A DNA stretch of 17,822 nt from Micavibrio_A sp040381535 (lineage in GTDB: Bacteria; Pseudomonadota; Alphaproteobacteria; Micavibrionales; Micavibrionaceae), in NCBI GenBank assembly GCA_040381535.1, contig JBEIHF010000028.1:1-17822 (forward strand), given 5' to 3'. Shown here in pieces: positions 5,932-13,631 of the stretch; positions within the stretch are counted from its first letter, which is position 1, and every line of letters starts with the position of its first letter. Under the pieces are notes generated by a model, which ran no database searches, was not told the origin of the DNA, and saw nothing but the letters and a program-made list of their open reading frames with translations. The position numbers and the translations under genes are program-made.

Positions 5932-7415
5932 TGAGACAGGCGGCATGCAAACTTGAACGGGAAGAATGGAACGAGGCAAAGCCACGACTGCTTCCTCGCA
6001 TTCATCCGCTCATCCGCGAATGTCTAACACAAAAAGAATTTGTATTTGATCTAATCGATAGATACGGATCCCCGCTTAATCTAATATTTCCACAAAATCT
6101 TGAAGGAAATATTACAGATTTTCAAAATATTTATAAGAAGCACCGGCTACGCGGCCGCATTTACTATGTAACCAAGCCTTGTAAATCACAGGCTCTTCTG
6201 CGAGAAGCAAAACAGTACGATGTCGGCGTGGATGTATCTTCGCCAAAAAGCCTGAAAGCTGCGCTTGAGAACAGCTGGGAGATGGAGCGCATCGTTGCAA
6301 ACGGCCCAAAGAACGAAGAATATCTTAGGCTGTGCGTGCAAAATGGCATACTCATTAACGCTGATAGTTTTGATGAGCTGCACCACATTCTGGCATTACA
6401 GGCGGAATATCCCGAAAAACCTATCAATCTCGGCGTGCGCTTGTGCGGGTTTCAATCGGAACGTATAAAATTCACATCGCACGATTCCACATTTGGCATT
6501 CATATTAAACACCTGGATGCAATTCTGGATTTTCTTATCAAGTACAAAGCAATTTTAAATTTCAAGGGCTTTTCTTTTCACATCGCAGCCGTGCTTAACG
6601 ATATGCGCCTTGTGGCCATGGAAAATATTCTGGCCGCCACACTCAAGGCCATCAAAGCCGGATTGCGCCCACGCTCAATCAATATCGGTGGGGGATATCC
6701 CATCACATACGCCGAAAATTGTTCGGAATGGAATGATTACAGCAACGCGCTAAAACAATCCGTTCTGGGTAACATTCCATCACAGACATGGAACAATACG
6801 GGCTTGGGCTATCGCTCGGATAATGGGGCTATTGCCGGCGGACCCATGTTTGTTGACCATGCACCGCTACATGAGAAGGGGGAGTTACTGGATGATCTTC
6901 TATCCAGTCCTATGCAAGATTTCGGCGGTCAAACCTTTGCTGATATCTTGCGCGATTCACTTCTGGAGTTACATATTGAACCTGGCAAAGCCATGTTTGA
7001 TCAGTGCGGCATCACGCTTGGAAAGGTCATTTTTTCAAAGGAATCCGAGTGGGGGGAATCTCTTGTAGGGCTTGACATGAACCACAGTAACATCATGTCA
7101 TCTGCGCAAAAAATATTGACGGAACCCGTTGTATTACACCGTAACGCGCACAAAAATCCAGACTGCGCGAACGGCGTTTATTACATGGGAAATCTGTGTT
7201 TGACCTATGATCTAATCCAATATAACAAAACCTATCCCGATAAATTGCCACAAAACGGGGATGTGGTTGCATTTGCTAACACCACAGCCTATCTGATGGA
7301 TTTCGCGGAAAGCGAAGTTTTAATGCAACCTGTCGCAAAAAAAATCGCCATCACTAAAGATCTCGGACAATGGGCCGCCACAGAAGATAAAAAATATAAG
7401 GAAGCAACATTATGA
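5931..7415 (+). CDS. Y4yA-family PLP-dependent enzyme (alanine-racemase-fold decarboxylase type)
   Basis: This 494-residue protein has the fold-III PLP architecture of ornithine/diaminopimelate decarboxylases. The PLP lysine is K82 (YYVTK). VGVDVSSPKSL is at 98-108, FHI at 216-218, the phosphate-binding GGG at 253-255, EPGK at 350-353, and a catalytic-type cysteine C423 lies in GNLCLTYD. The C-terminal strand GDVVAFANTTAYLMDF follows. DRYGSPLNLIFPQN and LLELHIEPGKAM match my recollection of the Y4yA family, whose substrate is unknown. The canonical K-A-N after the lysine is K-P-C, and HxHxGS is replaced by FHIAAV, so substrate use probably differs from that of LysA. The start is ATG 5931, overlapping the ATPase stop. 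The stop overlaps the next start (ATGA). Confidence 0.82.
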   Translation: MRQAACKLEREEWNEAKPRLLPRIHPLIRECLTQKEFVFDLIDRYGSPLNLIFPQNLEGNITDFQNIYKKHRLRGRIYYVTKPCKSQALLREAKQYDVGVDVSSPKSLKAALENSWEMERIVANGPKNEEYLRLCVQNGILINADSFDELHHILALQAEYPEKPINLGVRLCGFQSERIKFTSHDSTFGIHIKHLDAILDFLIKYKAILNFKGFSFHIAAVLNDMRLVAMENILAATLKAIKAGLRPRSINIGGGYPITYAENCSEWNDYSNALKQSVLGNIPSQTWNNTGLGYRSDNGAIAGGPMFVDHAPLHEKGELLDDLLSSPMQDFGGQTFADILRDSLLELHIEPGKAMFDQCGITLGKVIFSKESEWGESLVGLDMNHSNIMSSAQKILTEPVVLHRNAHKNPDCANGVYYMGNLCLTYDLIQYNKTYPDKLPQNGDVVAFANTTAYLMDFAESEVLMQPVAKKIAITKDLGQWAATEDKKYKEATL

Positions 7416-8716
7416 TTGTCGAAAAAATGACCGACCTGATCGGCAATACCCCGATGATCCGCATCCCCGATCATGTCACGGGATTAAAAAACATTTCCCT
7501 GTACGCCAAATTGGAAATGCTCAACCCCTTCGGCTCGGTGAAAGATCGTACCGTCTGGGGAATGATTAAGGACGACCTAGATAATATTGCCACCAACGGC
7601 ATGACTATCTACGAAAACTCCAGTGGTAATACGGCTAAATCTCTTGCGGCTATTGCCTCAAGCCACGGCGTGAAATTTAAACTTGTCAGCGCACTCAAAA
7701 AAGTCAGAGAGCAAAAGGAAATTCTTCAAATCCTTGGCGCTGACATTGAAGAAATCGTAAACGCCAGTAACTGTTTTGATCCATCCGATCCAAATGATCC
7801 GCAATACCTTATTGATAAGACAGTGCGCGATAACCCGAGCAAGGCCTATTTCCCAAGCCAGTTTACGAATGAAAAAAACCCCGCCTACCACGAAGAGACT
7901 ACGGCCAAGGAAATTTTGGATGATCTTGGCAAAGTTGATTACTTTTTCGGCGGCTTGGGCACAACAGGTTCCAGCCTAGGTATTGCAACCCGACTTAAGA
8001 GCAATAATCCTGAGTTTAAAGCGATTGCGGTGACTGCCCAGAGTGGCCACTTCATTCCGGGCATTCGCAATATGGAGCAAATGATTGAAAGCTCCATGTT
8101 TAAAAAGGATTACTATCACAAAATATATCGTTTATCGGAAGAAGAAGGGCTGCAAGGCATGCTTACCCTTGCCCGCGACTGCGCCATACTTAGCGGCCCA
8201 TCATCAGGCGCAAACTTCGCTGTGGCTTTACGTCATTTGCGCGAAGAAGACGCAAAGCTCTCCGTGCCATGTAACGCGGTCTTTATCGTTTGCGACCGCA
8301 TGGAATGGTATATTTCCTATATTCAGGAACGCATGCCGGAATTGTTCGGCCACAAGGAACTTGAATCCCCGCTACATAGCTTTGACAGCACGGCCATTCA
8401 TATCGTTCCTGCGATAAGTGCAAACGAGATTGAAAACTGGAGGTCGCAAAATTCCGGTGCATTGATTGTAGATATGAGAGCACCGCAATCTTTTGATCTG
8501 TTCCACGTCCCATACAGTATGAATATGTCGGAAAACATATTTGAAAAATGGGTCTCATCCGAAAACCCTGTATCAAAAGAAACCCCCGTGCTTTTAATAT
8601 GTGCGATAGGGGAACGCTCCCGCCATTACGCTGCATATCTATCACAACGGGGCTTCAAAGCCTTCAATCTCGAAGGCGGAATCATGTCGTGGGTTGATCT
8701 AGGATTGGCAGCTTAG
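7412..8716 (+). CDS. Cysteine-synthase-like PLP enzyme fused to a rhodanese domain
   Basis: The 434 residues hold two domains. Residues 1-310 are a beta-family (fold II) PLP enzyme like CysK/CysM. IGNTPM is at 10-15, the PLP lysine is K44 in NPFGSVKDR, and the substrate loop is NSSGNT (69-74). The phosphate loop is GGLGTTGSS (180-188) and GPSSG is at 262-266. Residues 328-434 form a rhodanese domain with active-site loop C397-A-I-G-E-R402 and a closing GGIMSW. The catalytic cysteine is present, so persulfide transfer is possible. The fusion suggests that sulfur is carried directly to a beta-replacement reaction. The CDRMEWYIS end departs from the GDRYLS of cysteine synthases, so the real substrate may differ. 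The start overlaps the Y4yA stop by 4 nt. Confidence 0.85.
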   Translation: MIVEKMTDLIGNTPMIRIPDHVTGLKNISLYAKLEMLNPFGSVKDRTVWGMIKDDLDNIATNGMTIYENSSGNTAKSLAAIASSHGVKFKLVSALKKVREQKEILQILGADIEEIVNASNCFDPSDPNDPQYLIDKTVRDNPSKAYFPSQFTNEKNPAYHEETTAKEILDDLGKVDYFFGGLGTTGSSLGIATRLKSNNPEFKAIAVTAQSGHFIPGIRNMEQMIESSMFKKDYYHKIYRLSEEEGLQGMLTLARDCAILSGPSSGANFAVALRHLREEDAKLSVPCNAVFIVCDRMEWYISYIQERMPELFGHKELESPLHSFDSTAIHIVPAISANEIENWRSQNSGALIVDMRAPQSFDLFHVPYSMNMSENIFEKWVSSENPVSKETPVLLICAIGERSRHYAAYLSQRGFKAFNLEGGIMSWVDLGLAA

Positions 8717-8790
8717 AAATTGACGTAAGAGAGATTGGCGTAATCACGGTAGCTATTATTGTGATGAGTACTGTGCCCTAATTCGACCTA

Positions 8791-9198
8791 TTACACCGTA
8801 CACAATATTGCAGAGCGCAAATAAATGATGCTTGCCAATACTTGTGAGGCAAGCACAGCCCAGATGAAAGATTTGCGATTTTTTACCTCTGCCCAAAATC
8901 CATGATTGCCCGCGAAACAGGTATACGAAAACAAGGCCAAGCTTAAAAGAATAAGCGTCATGTTAATATAAATACCCCACATGCCTGTCAGGCACGCCAC
9001 GGTTGAAATACTGTAGTGCTCTGTCAGGGCAAGGGGCACAAAGCTTGATAAAACTTGCGCCAGAGCGCCGATGTAAATCTTGGATAAAACGGTTGTCTTC
9101 GCATCCGCTATCATCTTCCAGCGGCGTATTAAAAGCCACGCCGATAGAAGAATGAATAACGCGTAAGCCAAAGCGGGAATGACAGCGATGAGCAGCAT
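8791..9198 (-). CDS. Small four-helix membrane protein of unknown function
   Basis: This 135-residue protein has four hydrophobic segments at about 4-26, 38-60, 68-93 and 108-127, separated by short charged loops (RRWKMIADAK, EVKNRK). The start is taken at ATG 9198-9196 on the - strand. The frame is open further upstream, but that extension would run through the tRNA gene. AAGAGA a few nt before the ATG is a modest ribosome site. It converges with the PLP/rhodanese gene and lies between it and the tRNA, where an integrase would normally be. I recognise no family. A transporter subunit, immunity-type protein or regulator are all possible. Confidence 0.55.
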   Translation of the reverse strand: MLLIAVIPALAYALFILLSAWLLIRRWKMIADAKTTVLSKIYIGALAQVLSSFVPLALTEHYSISTVACLTGMWGIYINMTLILLSLALFSYTCFAGNHGFWAEVKNRKSFIWAVLASQVLASIIYLRSAILCTV

Positions 9199-9251
9199 AT
9201 AATTCTCTTGTACGTCGTCAGATAATTTTGGACACAGAGCGTAAAAAAATA

Positions 9252-9314
9252 TGGCGGAAGAGGTGAGATTCGAACTCACGGAGGACTTGCATCCTCGCCG
9301 GTTTTCAAGACCGG
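9252..9314 (-). repeat. Right attachment-site repeat (3' part of the intact tRNA-Ser)
   Basis: This is identical over 63 bp to 1780-1842. The repeat starts exactly at the encoded CCA end and stops in the 5' strand of the anticodon stem. That boundary fits a crossover within the anticodon arm, a common site for tyrosine integrases. Confidence 0.93.
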
Positions 9315-9341
9315 TGCATTCAACCGCTCTGCCACTCTTCC
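9252..9341 (-). tRNA. tRNA-Ser(UGA)
   Basis: The 90-nt gene folds as a class II tRNA. The acceptor is GGAAGAG paired with CTCTTCC. The D arm is GGCAGAGCGGTTGAATGC, the anticodon stem CCGGT/ACCGG carries loop CTTGAAA (anticodon TGA), and a long variable arm GAGGATGCAAGTCCTC follows. The T arm carries GTTCGAATC, and then come discriminator G and an encoded CCA. It is complete and should read UCA and related serine codons. Its 3' part (9252-9314) is the right attachment repeat of the island, so integration has restored the gene. Confidence 0.97.
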
Positions 9342-9507
9342 TTGCAGTAAATTGCGTAACGCAAACACAGGCTTGGGGCAAGCCAAAACATGGTCCCAAC
9401 CGCTTTGACGCCGCTTGCCCAGCGCAAGAAGGGCACTATAATGCCCCTTTATTTCAAGGAACGGGGACAATGTTGGCCGAAAAGCACTCTGCATAGCAAG
9501 CTTATGA

Positions 9508-9870
9508 CGTGCAGAATTCCCCTGCCTTGCTCACGGCCCTGGTAACGGACAGCGAAAAATCCACATCTTTTTGGAAACCAGCGCCTTCCTAGCAATACTA
9601 TGCCTCCAGCATCATCAACAAATTGCGTACCCGCGGCATAAAAAATTCCACACCAACCAGAAAATCCACGAAGGCTATGCCGCCGGCGGAATGCTCATTC
9701 CCCGAACCCCTCAGGCGAAATGGAAGCAGATGATCTAGAAAGTCGTGGAAGGTATGCCTATAGTCAAGACAATCCTCAACTCTTACAAAAAAATTAACTC
9801 GGTTTACTATTCACACTCCATGGCACTCGAAAAAACCGTTGTCATTATGGCCCTGAAAGACATCAAATAA
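9508..9870 (+). pseudogene. Possible eroded gene with an in-frame TAG
   Basis: One frame stays open from about 9508 to a TAG at 9736-9738, and then to a TAA at 9868-9870. The residues after the TAG (VVEGMPIVKTILNSYKKI, then SMALEKTVVIM) resemble the conserved stretch of DUF502 membrane proteins as I recall it (IPLVRSIYSAVKQ... FRKVVLV). The part before the TAG matches nothing I know and lacks the membrane helices a DUF502 protein needs. At most a decayed remnant is present. A functional gene here is unlikely. Confidence 0.28.
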
Positions 9871-10200
9871 AAACTCTTAAAATTCACGCCGAGCAGGAAA
9901 TGCACGAGGTCATGTTGACGCAAAGTAAGCGCGCCAGGCGGGGCGCATTCACCGCCATAGGCTTCATATTTGGCCACCCACGGATTGTCTTCCTCGGAAT
10001 AACCGGGCAGGGAGGCCAGATAGTCAAAAAACTGCGAAACCAGGGCATAGGCAGTCGCCGAGAATAAATCATTCATGCTGATGTAATTTGACATATTGCG
10101 TTTATAAAAATAAGCCAACGTTTTGGGCAAGAAAATCACGTGTACGGGCGGCGATAGAGGGTTTGAGGGGATAATCCAAATCTGCTAACTTTAACAACAT
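9807..10200 (-). pseudogene. Probable frameshifted remnant of an unrecognised gene
   Basis: On the - strand an ATG at 10200-10198 opens MLLKLADLDYPLKPSIAART-RDFLAQN. Sensible protein continues only after a shift of frame near 10125, as KTLAYFYKRN...SATAYALVSQFFDYLASLPGYSEED, then LRQHDLVHFLLGVNF. After about 9885 the frame is antisense to the other remnant and probably not native. The HDLVHFLLG stretch slightly recalls Coq4-like proteins, but this is too weak for a call. If the frame is not broken, a 110-residue protein from GTG 10139 is the alternative. The first codon overlaps the ydcF-like start divergently (CATG). Confidence 0.4.
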
Positions 10201-11014
10201 GTTCTTTGTCGTATCCAAGATTTTCTGGAGCCTTATCCAACCCTTGAACGCCCTGTGTTTTATGGCGATGCTCGGCGTACTTATTCGCCTGCGGGAAAAA
10301 TGGGGACATGCGGGGCAGGCGCTGATGAACTTCTCCCTCTGCGCCATCCTTATTTTCGGTGTTCTGCCCATCGGCCCGCTACTCATGATTTATCTCGAGC
10401 GCCAATATCCAACACCGCAATCACTGCCCGCAAAAATCGACGGCATTATCGTATTGGGCGGGGCGTTCGAAAGCGCAGCGGGGGCAAAATCGGGACAGAT
10501 TGTCGCGAACGATCAAATTGACCGGATGTTCTGTTTTGTAGATCTCGCCAAAAAATATCCCGAAGCAAAGCTGGTGTTCAGCGGCGGGCCAGGTGACATA
10601 CTCAATCCATCGGCGATGGAAGGGAACGATGCGCGCCGCTTCTTTGATCTGACAGGCATAGATAAAAGCAAAATCATTTTTGAAGAAAAATCCCGCAACA
10701 CATTTGAAAATATCGTCCATACGATGGAAATGACGAACCCGAAAGCCTCGCAGACATGGGTGGTAACGACATCGGCCTACCACATGCCGCGCACGATGGG
10801 TATTTTCGCGGCCTTCCGCTGGCCTGTGATACCCTATCAATGCGATATGCGCACGAATGGCGATTACAAAACAGTTTTCAAATCTTTGCCGAGCGTTACA
10901 GGCAATTTCAGCAAACTGAATTACGCCCTGAAGGAACTTATCGGCAATGCCATCTATTATTTTACCGACAAAAGCGCGTATTTAATTCCCTCTCGGCCAA
11001 GGAACACAAAATGA
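10199..11014 (+). CDS. YdcF/ElyC/SanA-family (DUF218) membrane protein
   Basis: This 271-residue protein has two N-terminal hydrophobic segments (about 5-29 and 41-64) followed by a DUF218 domain. The domain shows IIVLGGA (83-89), LVFSGGPGD, an EEKSRNTFEN motif and VVTTSAYHMPR, all hallmarks of the family. ElyC and SanA members affect envelope integrity and lipid-carrier use for peptidoglycan, but the biochemical reaction is not established. No clear ribosome site precedes ATG 10199. The gene overlaps the following asparaginase-like gene by 4 nt (ATGA) and leads into cell-wall genes, which fits an envelope role. Confidence 0.85.
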   Translation: MFFVVSKIFWSLIQPLNALCFMAMLGVLIRLREKWGHAGQALMNFSLCAILIFGVLPIGPLLMIYLERQYPTPQSLPAKIDGIIVLGGAFESAAGAKSGQIVANDQIDRMFCFVDLAKKYPEAKLVFSGGPGDILNPSAMEGNDARRFFDLTGIDKSKIIFEEKSRNTFENIVHTMEMTNPKASQTWVVTTSAYHMPRTMGIFAAFRWPVIPYQCDMRTNGDYKTVFKSLPSVTGNFSKLNYALKELIGNAIYYFTDKSAYLIPSRPRNTK

Positions 11015-11532
11015 AAATTCTGGTTTTAACCATGGGTGGCACGATTGATGCGGAATCTTATCCCGAAGGCAAGGTTCCGCAATACATCACGCCTGGCAAA
11101 AGACGACTTTCCATCAGCACGCTCCGCGATATCGCGGCAGTACGCGGCGAGCAGGTGGATATCGAATGCATTGTCATCTGTAACAAAGACAGCAAAGACA
11201 TGGACGACTACGACAAAGACAAACTTTACAAAACCATCGCCGAAAAAGCCGCGTCGTATCCCCGCATCGTTGTTTCGACCGGCACGGATAATTTGACGGA
11301 CCTCGCCAAGAATTTGAAAAGCAGAATAGGGACGCCCGCATGCCCCGTGGTGTTTACGGGAGCAATGAGCCCTTTGGCCAACAAGGTTTCCGATGGCCGC
11401 GAAAATCTGGAACTGGCGGCTTTCGGAAAACACGATGCTGCGCCCGACATATATGTCGCCATGCACGGTCATTTTGTTGGCCCCGGGCAGATATATAAGG
11501 ATTTCGACAAGCGAAAATTTGTTCTAAGATAG
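11011..11532 (+). CDS. Short asparaginase-domain protein
   Basis: This 173-residue protein corresponds to the N-terminal domain of L-asparaginase. MGGTIDAE with T11 and VVSTGTDNLTDLAKNL with T92-D93 are the two threonine active-site motifs. The second domain of normal asparaginases (about 320 residues) is missing, and no frameshift or extra coding appears downstream. MltB starts 3 nt after the stop. Short stand-alone versions exist in proteobacteria as I recall, so this is probably a natural small form rather than a truncation. Whether it hydrolyses asparagine is unclear. AAGGAA (10999-11004) lies 6 nt before the ATG. Confidence 0.82.
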   Translation: MKILVLTMGGTIDAESYPEGKVPQYITPGKRRLSISTLRDIAAVRGEQVDIECIVICNKDSKDMDDYDKDKLYKTIAEKAASYPRIVVSTGTDNLTDLAKNLKSRIGTPACPVVFTGAMSPLANKVSDGRENLELAAFGKHDAAPDIYVAMHGHFVGPGQIYKDFDKRKFVLR

Positions 11533-11535
11533 CGC

Positions 11536-12498
11536 ATGATCCAATTTCTGATGATTGCCGTGCTTGTCCTCTGGCCATTGACCGCGCATGCCAAAAACGG
11601 GCAGACGTTTGATGCGTGGCTGACGGGCTTTAAAAAAGAAGCCATGCAATCGGGAATTTCCCAAAAAACGATCGACGCGGCGCTTACGGGCATCAAACCT
11701 CTTACCAAAGTCATAGAACTCGACCGCAAACAACCCGAACACAAAATCACTTTCGCCAAATACAAACAAAACGTCGTCAATCAACAACGCATCAATGAAG
11801 GCCGCAGATTATTCGCCGAAAACCGCACCCAACTGAAGGCGGTGGAACAAGCATTCGGCGTGCCTGCACAATATGTGATTGCACTGTGGGGCATCGAGAC
11901 CAACTTCGGCACAAACACAGGCGGATTTAAGGTTATAGACTCTCTCGCTACGCTCGCATGGGAAGGGCGCCGCGCCTCGTTCTTCAAAACCGAATTGTTA
12001 AAAGCGCTCAAGATCATCGATCAAGGGCATATCTCCGCTGCCGCGATGAAAGGCTCATGGGCGGGCGCGATGGGGCAAAATCAATTTATGCCGTCCAGTT
12101 TTTTCAATTTTGCCGTGGACGGTAACAACGATGGCCGTCTCGACATCTGGAACACGAAAGCGGACGTGTTCGCATCCACCGCAAATTATTTGTCGAAAAG
12201 CGGGTGGTCCTACAACCAAAGGTGGGGCCGCCGTGTAAACCTGCCCAAAAATTTTCCGAAACAAATGGCCACGCCCAAAATCATAAAACCCGTTTCCTAC
12301 TGGAAATCATTGGGCGTCAAGGACATATCGGGCATGGATCTACCACCTGACAATTTCAATGCCTCCATAGTTGCGCCCGACGGGCTTGGCGGCGAAGCCT
12401 ATATCGTCTATGGTAACTATCAGACGATTATGGCGTGGAACCGATCCACGTATTTTGCAACATCAGTGGGACTTCTAGCCGACGCCATCGCCCGTTAA
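11536..12498 (+). CDS. mltB: Lytic murein transglycosylase B family (MltB)
   Basis: This 320-residue protein has a signal peptide (MIQFLMIAVLVLWPLTAHA, cleavage before K20) and an SLT_2 transglycosylase domain. The catalytic glutamate is E121 in ALWGIETNFG. KGSWAGAMGQNQFMPSSF and DGNNDGRLDIWN are the other family signatures. It cleaves peptidoglycan glycan strands to give 1,6-anhydromuramyl ends in the periplasm. There is no lipobox, so it is a soluble periplasmic form, unlike E. coli MltB. It follows the asparaginase gene by 3 nt and precedes rlpA by 20 nt, an envelope operon. No peptidoglycan-binding domain is attached at the C-terminus. Confidence 0.93.
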   Translation: MIQFLMIAVLVLWPLTAHAKNGQTFDAWLTGFKKEAMQSGISQKTIDAALTGIKPLTKVIELDRKQPEHKITFAKYKQNVVNQQRINEGRRLFAENRTQLKAVEQAFGVPAQYVIALWGIETNFGTNTGGFKVIDSLATLAWEGRRASFFKTELLKALKIIDQGHISAAAMKGSWAGAMGQNQFMPSSFFNFAVDGNNDGRLDIWNTKADVFASTANYLSKSGWSYNQRWGRRVNLPKNFPKQMATPKIIKPVSYWKSLGVKDISGMDLPPDNFNASIVAPDGLGGEAYIVYGNYQTIMAWNRSTYFATSVGLLADAIAR

Positions 12499-12518
12499 AA
12501 ACAATTCCGGAATTCAAA

Positions 12519-13520
12519 ATGTCATCGCTGGCCAGATTATTGCCTATCCTCGCCGTCTTCGCGCTCACCGCTTGCGCCGAAACGCAATTCGCCTCAAGCG
12601 TTTACAAATCCGCCACGAAGGATTCCAAATCCCAAGGCGCGTACAAGGTTGGTAAACCGTATCTGATTGATGGTCAGGAATATTACCCGCAGGAAAACTT
12701 TAACTATGTCGAAACGGGCGTTGCCTCGTGGTACGGCCCTGGCTTCCACGGCAAACAAACCGCAAATGGCGAGCGTTTTGATTCCGGCGAGCTGACAGCC
12801 GCGCACAGAACGCTGCAAATGCCGTCTTTGGTGCGTGTGACCAACCTTGAAAACGGGCGAGCCATCGTCTGCCGCGTCAATGACCGCGGGCCTTATTCCC
12901 GTGGGCGCATTTTAGACGTGTCCTCAAAAGCCGCCGATCTTTTGGGTATGAAGGGCAAGGGCACGGCGAAAGTACGCGTGGAAGTATTGCCCGCGGAATC
13001 CCGCCGCATAGCCGAAGATGCGAAGGCAGGTAAGAGCACCCGCGGCTACGAAGTTGCTTTGAACGGCAACCGCCAGCCCGCGAATCCTTCCCAACCCGTC
13101 ACACTCTATCCCGACAACATGGCCGTTTCAGTGCAAACAGCATCGGCGGATGACACGATGGGCGCGGCTCAAATTTCCTCCGTGGAAAAAGTCCAGCTTG
13201 AACCTTACAGACAAGTTCCTGTCCAAGGACACATCGCCAATGACGGGAGATTCATGCCAAATCCCGTCGTTACGCATCAGCCTGTGACGGCTTCCAATGT
13301 CTATATACAGGCAGGCGCTTTCTCGGACCAAGCCAACGCGCAACGTCTTTCCAAAACTCTGAGCGCCTACGGCACGCCCAAAGTCGTGCCAGTAACTGTC
13401 GACAATCAGAGCTTTTACCGCGTGCGTATCGGCCCATTCTCGAGTGTCGATCAGGCGGATGCCACGCTGGGCCGCATGCTCGCGCAAGGCACGCCCAAAG
13501 CCGTCATCATCGTAGAATAA
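12519..13520 (+). CDS. rlpA: Septal ring lytic transglycosylase RlpA (lipoprotein with SPOR domain)
   Basis: The 333 residues begin with a lipoprotein signal ending in the lipobox LTAC (C19). A double-psi beta-barrel domain follows (GVASWYGPGFHGKQTANGE through CRVNDRGPYSRGRILDVS). After a low-complexity linker comes a C-terminal SPOR domain (NVYIQAGAFSDQANAQRL to the end). RlpA binds denuded glycan at division sites through SPOR and, in several species, cleaves it. The ATG at 12519 is used. The open frame continues upstream into mltB but has no lipoprotein signal there. It pairs functionally with the neighbouring mltB and dacA. Confidence 0.94.
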   Translation: MSSLARLLPILAVFALTACAETQFASSVYKSATKDSKSQGAYKVGKPYLIDGQEYYPQENFNYVETGVASWYGPGFHGKQTANGERFDSGELTAAHRTLQMPSLVRVTNLENGRAIVCRVNDRGPYSRGRILDVSSKAADLLGMKGKGTAKVRVEVLPAESRRIAEDAKAGKSTRGYEVALNGNRQPANPSQPVTLYPDNMAVSVQTASADDTMGAAQISSVEKVQLEPYRQVPVQGHIANDGRFMPNPVVTHQPVTASNVYIQAGAFSDQANAQRLSKTLSAYGTPKVVPVTVDNQSFYRVRIGPFSSVDQADATLGRMLAQGTPKAVIIVE

Positions 13521-13551
13521 AACACCAGAAAACCACGCAGAAAACCCACTT

Positions 13552-13583
13552 CAGGGGTTGCGAAAACGGCCAATCCCTGTTTT
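13552..13583 (+). terminator. Rho-independent-like terminator after rlpA
   Basis: CAGGGGTTG (13552-13560) and CAATCCCTG (13571-13579) form a 9-bp stem with one G-U pair and a 10-nt loop, followed by TTTT (13580-13583). It sits in the only sizeable gap of the envelope gene cluster. The T tract is short, so termination may be partial. Confidence 0.5.
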
Positions 13584-13631
13584 CATACGCACATCGGTTT
13601 CACCCTAATTTTTTTGCAGGTTTTTTCGCGC

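Larger units (their letters stand above)
1780..9314. mobile_element. tRNA-Ser-inserted genomic island, no integrase visible
   Basis: The segment is bounded by perfect 63-bp direct repeats, each containing the 3' portion of tRNA-Ser(UGA), which is the usual signature of site-specific integration at a tRNA 3' end. The complete tRNA sits at the right edge with its 3' end facing the island, and the duplicated 3' part sits at the far left, exactly as this mechanism predicts. Repeat-to-repeat spacing is 7472 bp. The cargo is seven + strand genes and one - strand gene. No tyrosine or serine recombinase, excisionase, transposase or conjugation gene is present. The element may therefore be a remnant, or may depend on an integrase supplied in trans. 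Confidence 0.85.

Noticed and set aside
8734..8766. Terminator between the rhodanese fusion gene and the convergent membrane gene
   Set aside because: Only a 5-bp ATCAC/GTGAT stem with a long loop and no T tract. Not convincing.
9370..9384. Hairpin GGCTTG-GGG-CAAGCC as a terminator
   Set aside because: A perfect 6-bp stem, but with no T tract after it on either strand. It lies upstream of the tRNA gene.
9199..9399. N-terminal extension of the - strand membrane protein
   Set aside because: The open frame continues through the tRNA-Ser gene. The ATG at 9198 gives a compact four-helix protein with a nearby ribosome site.
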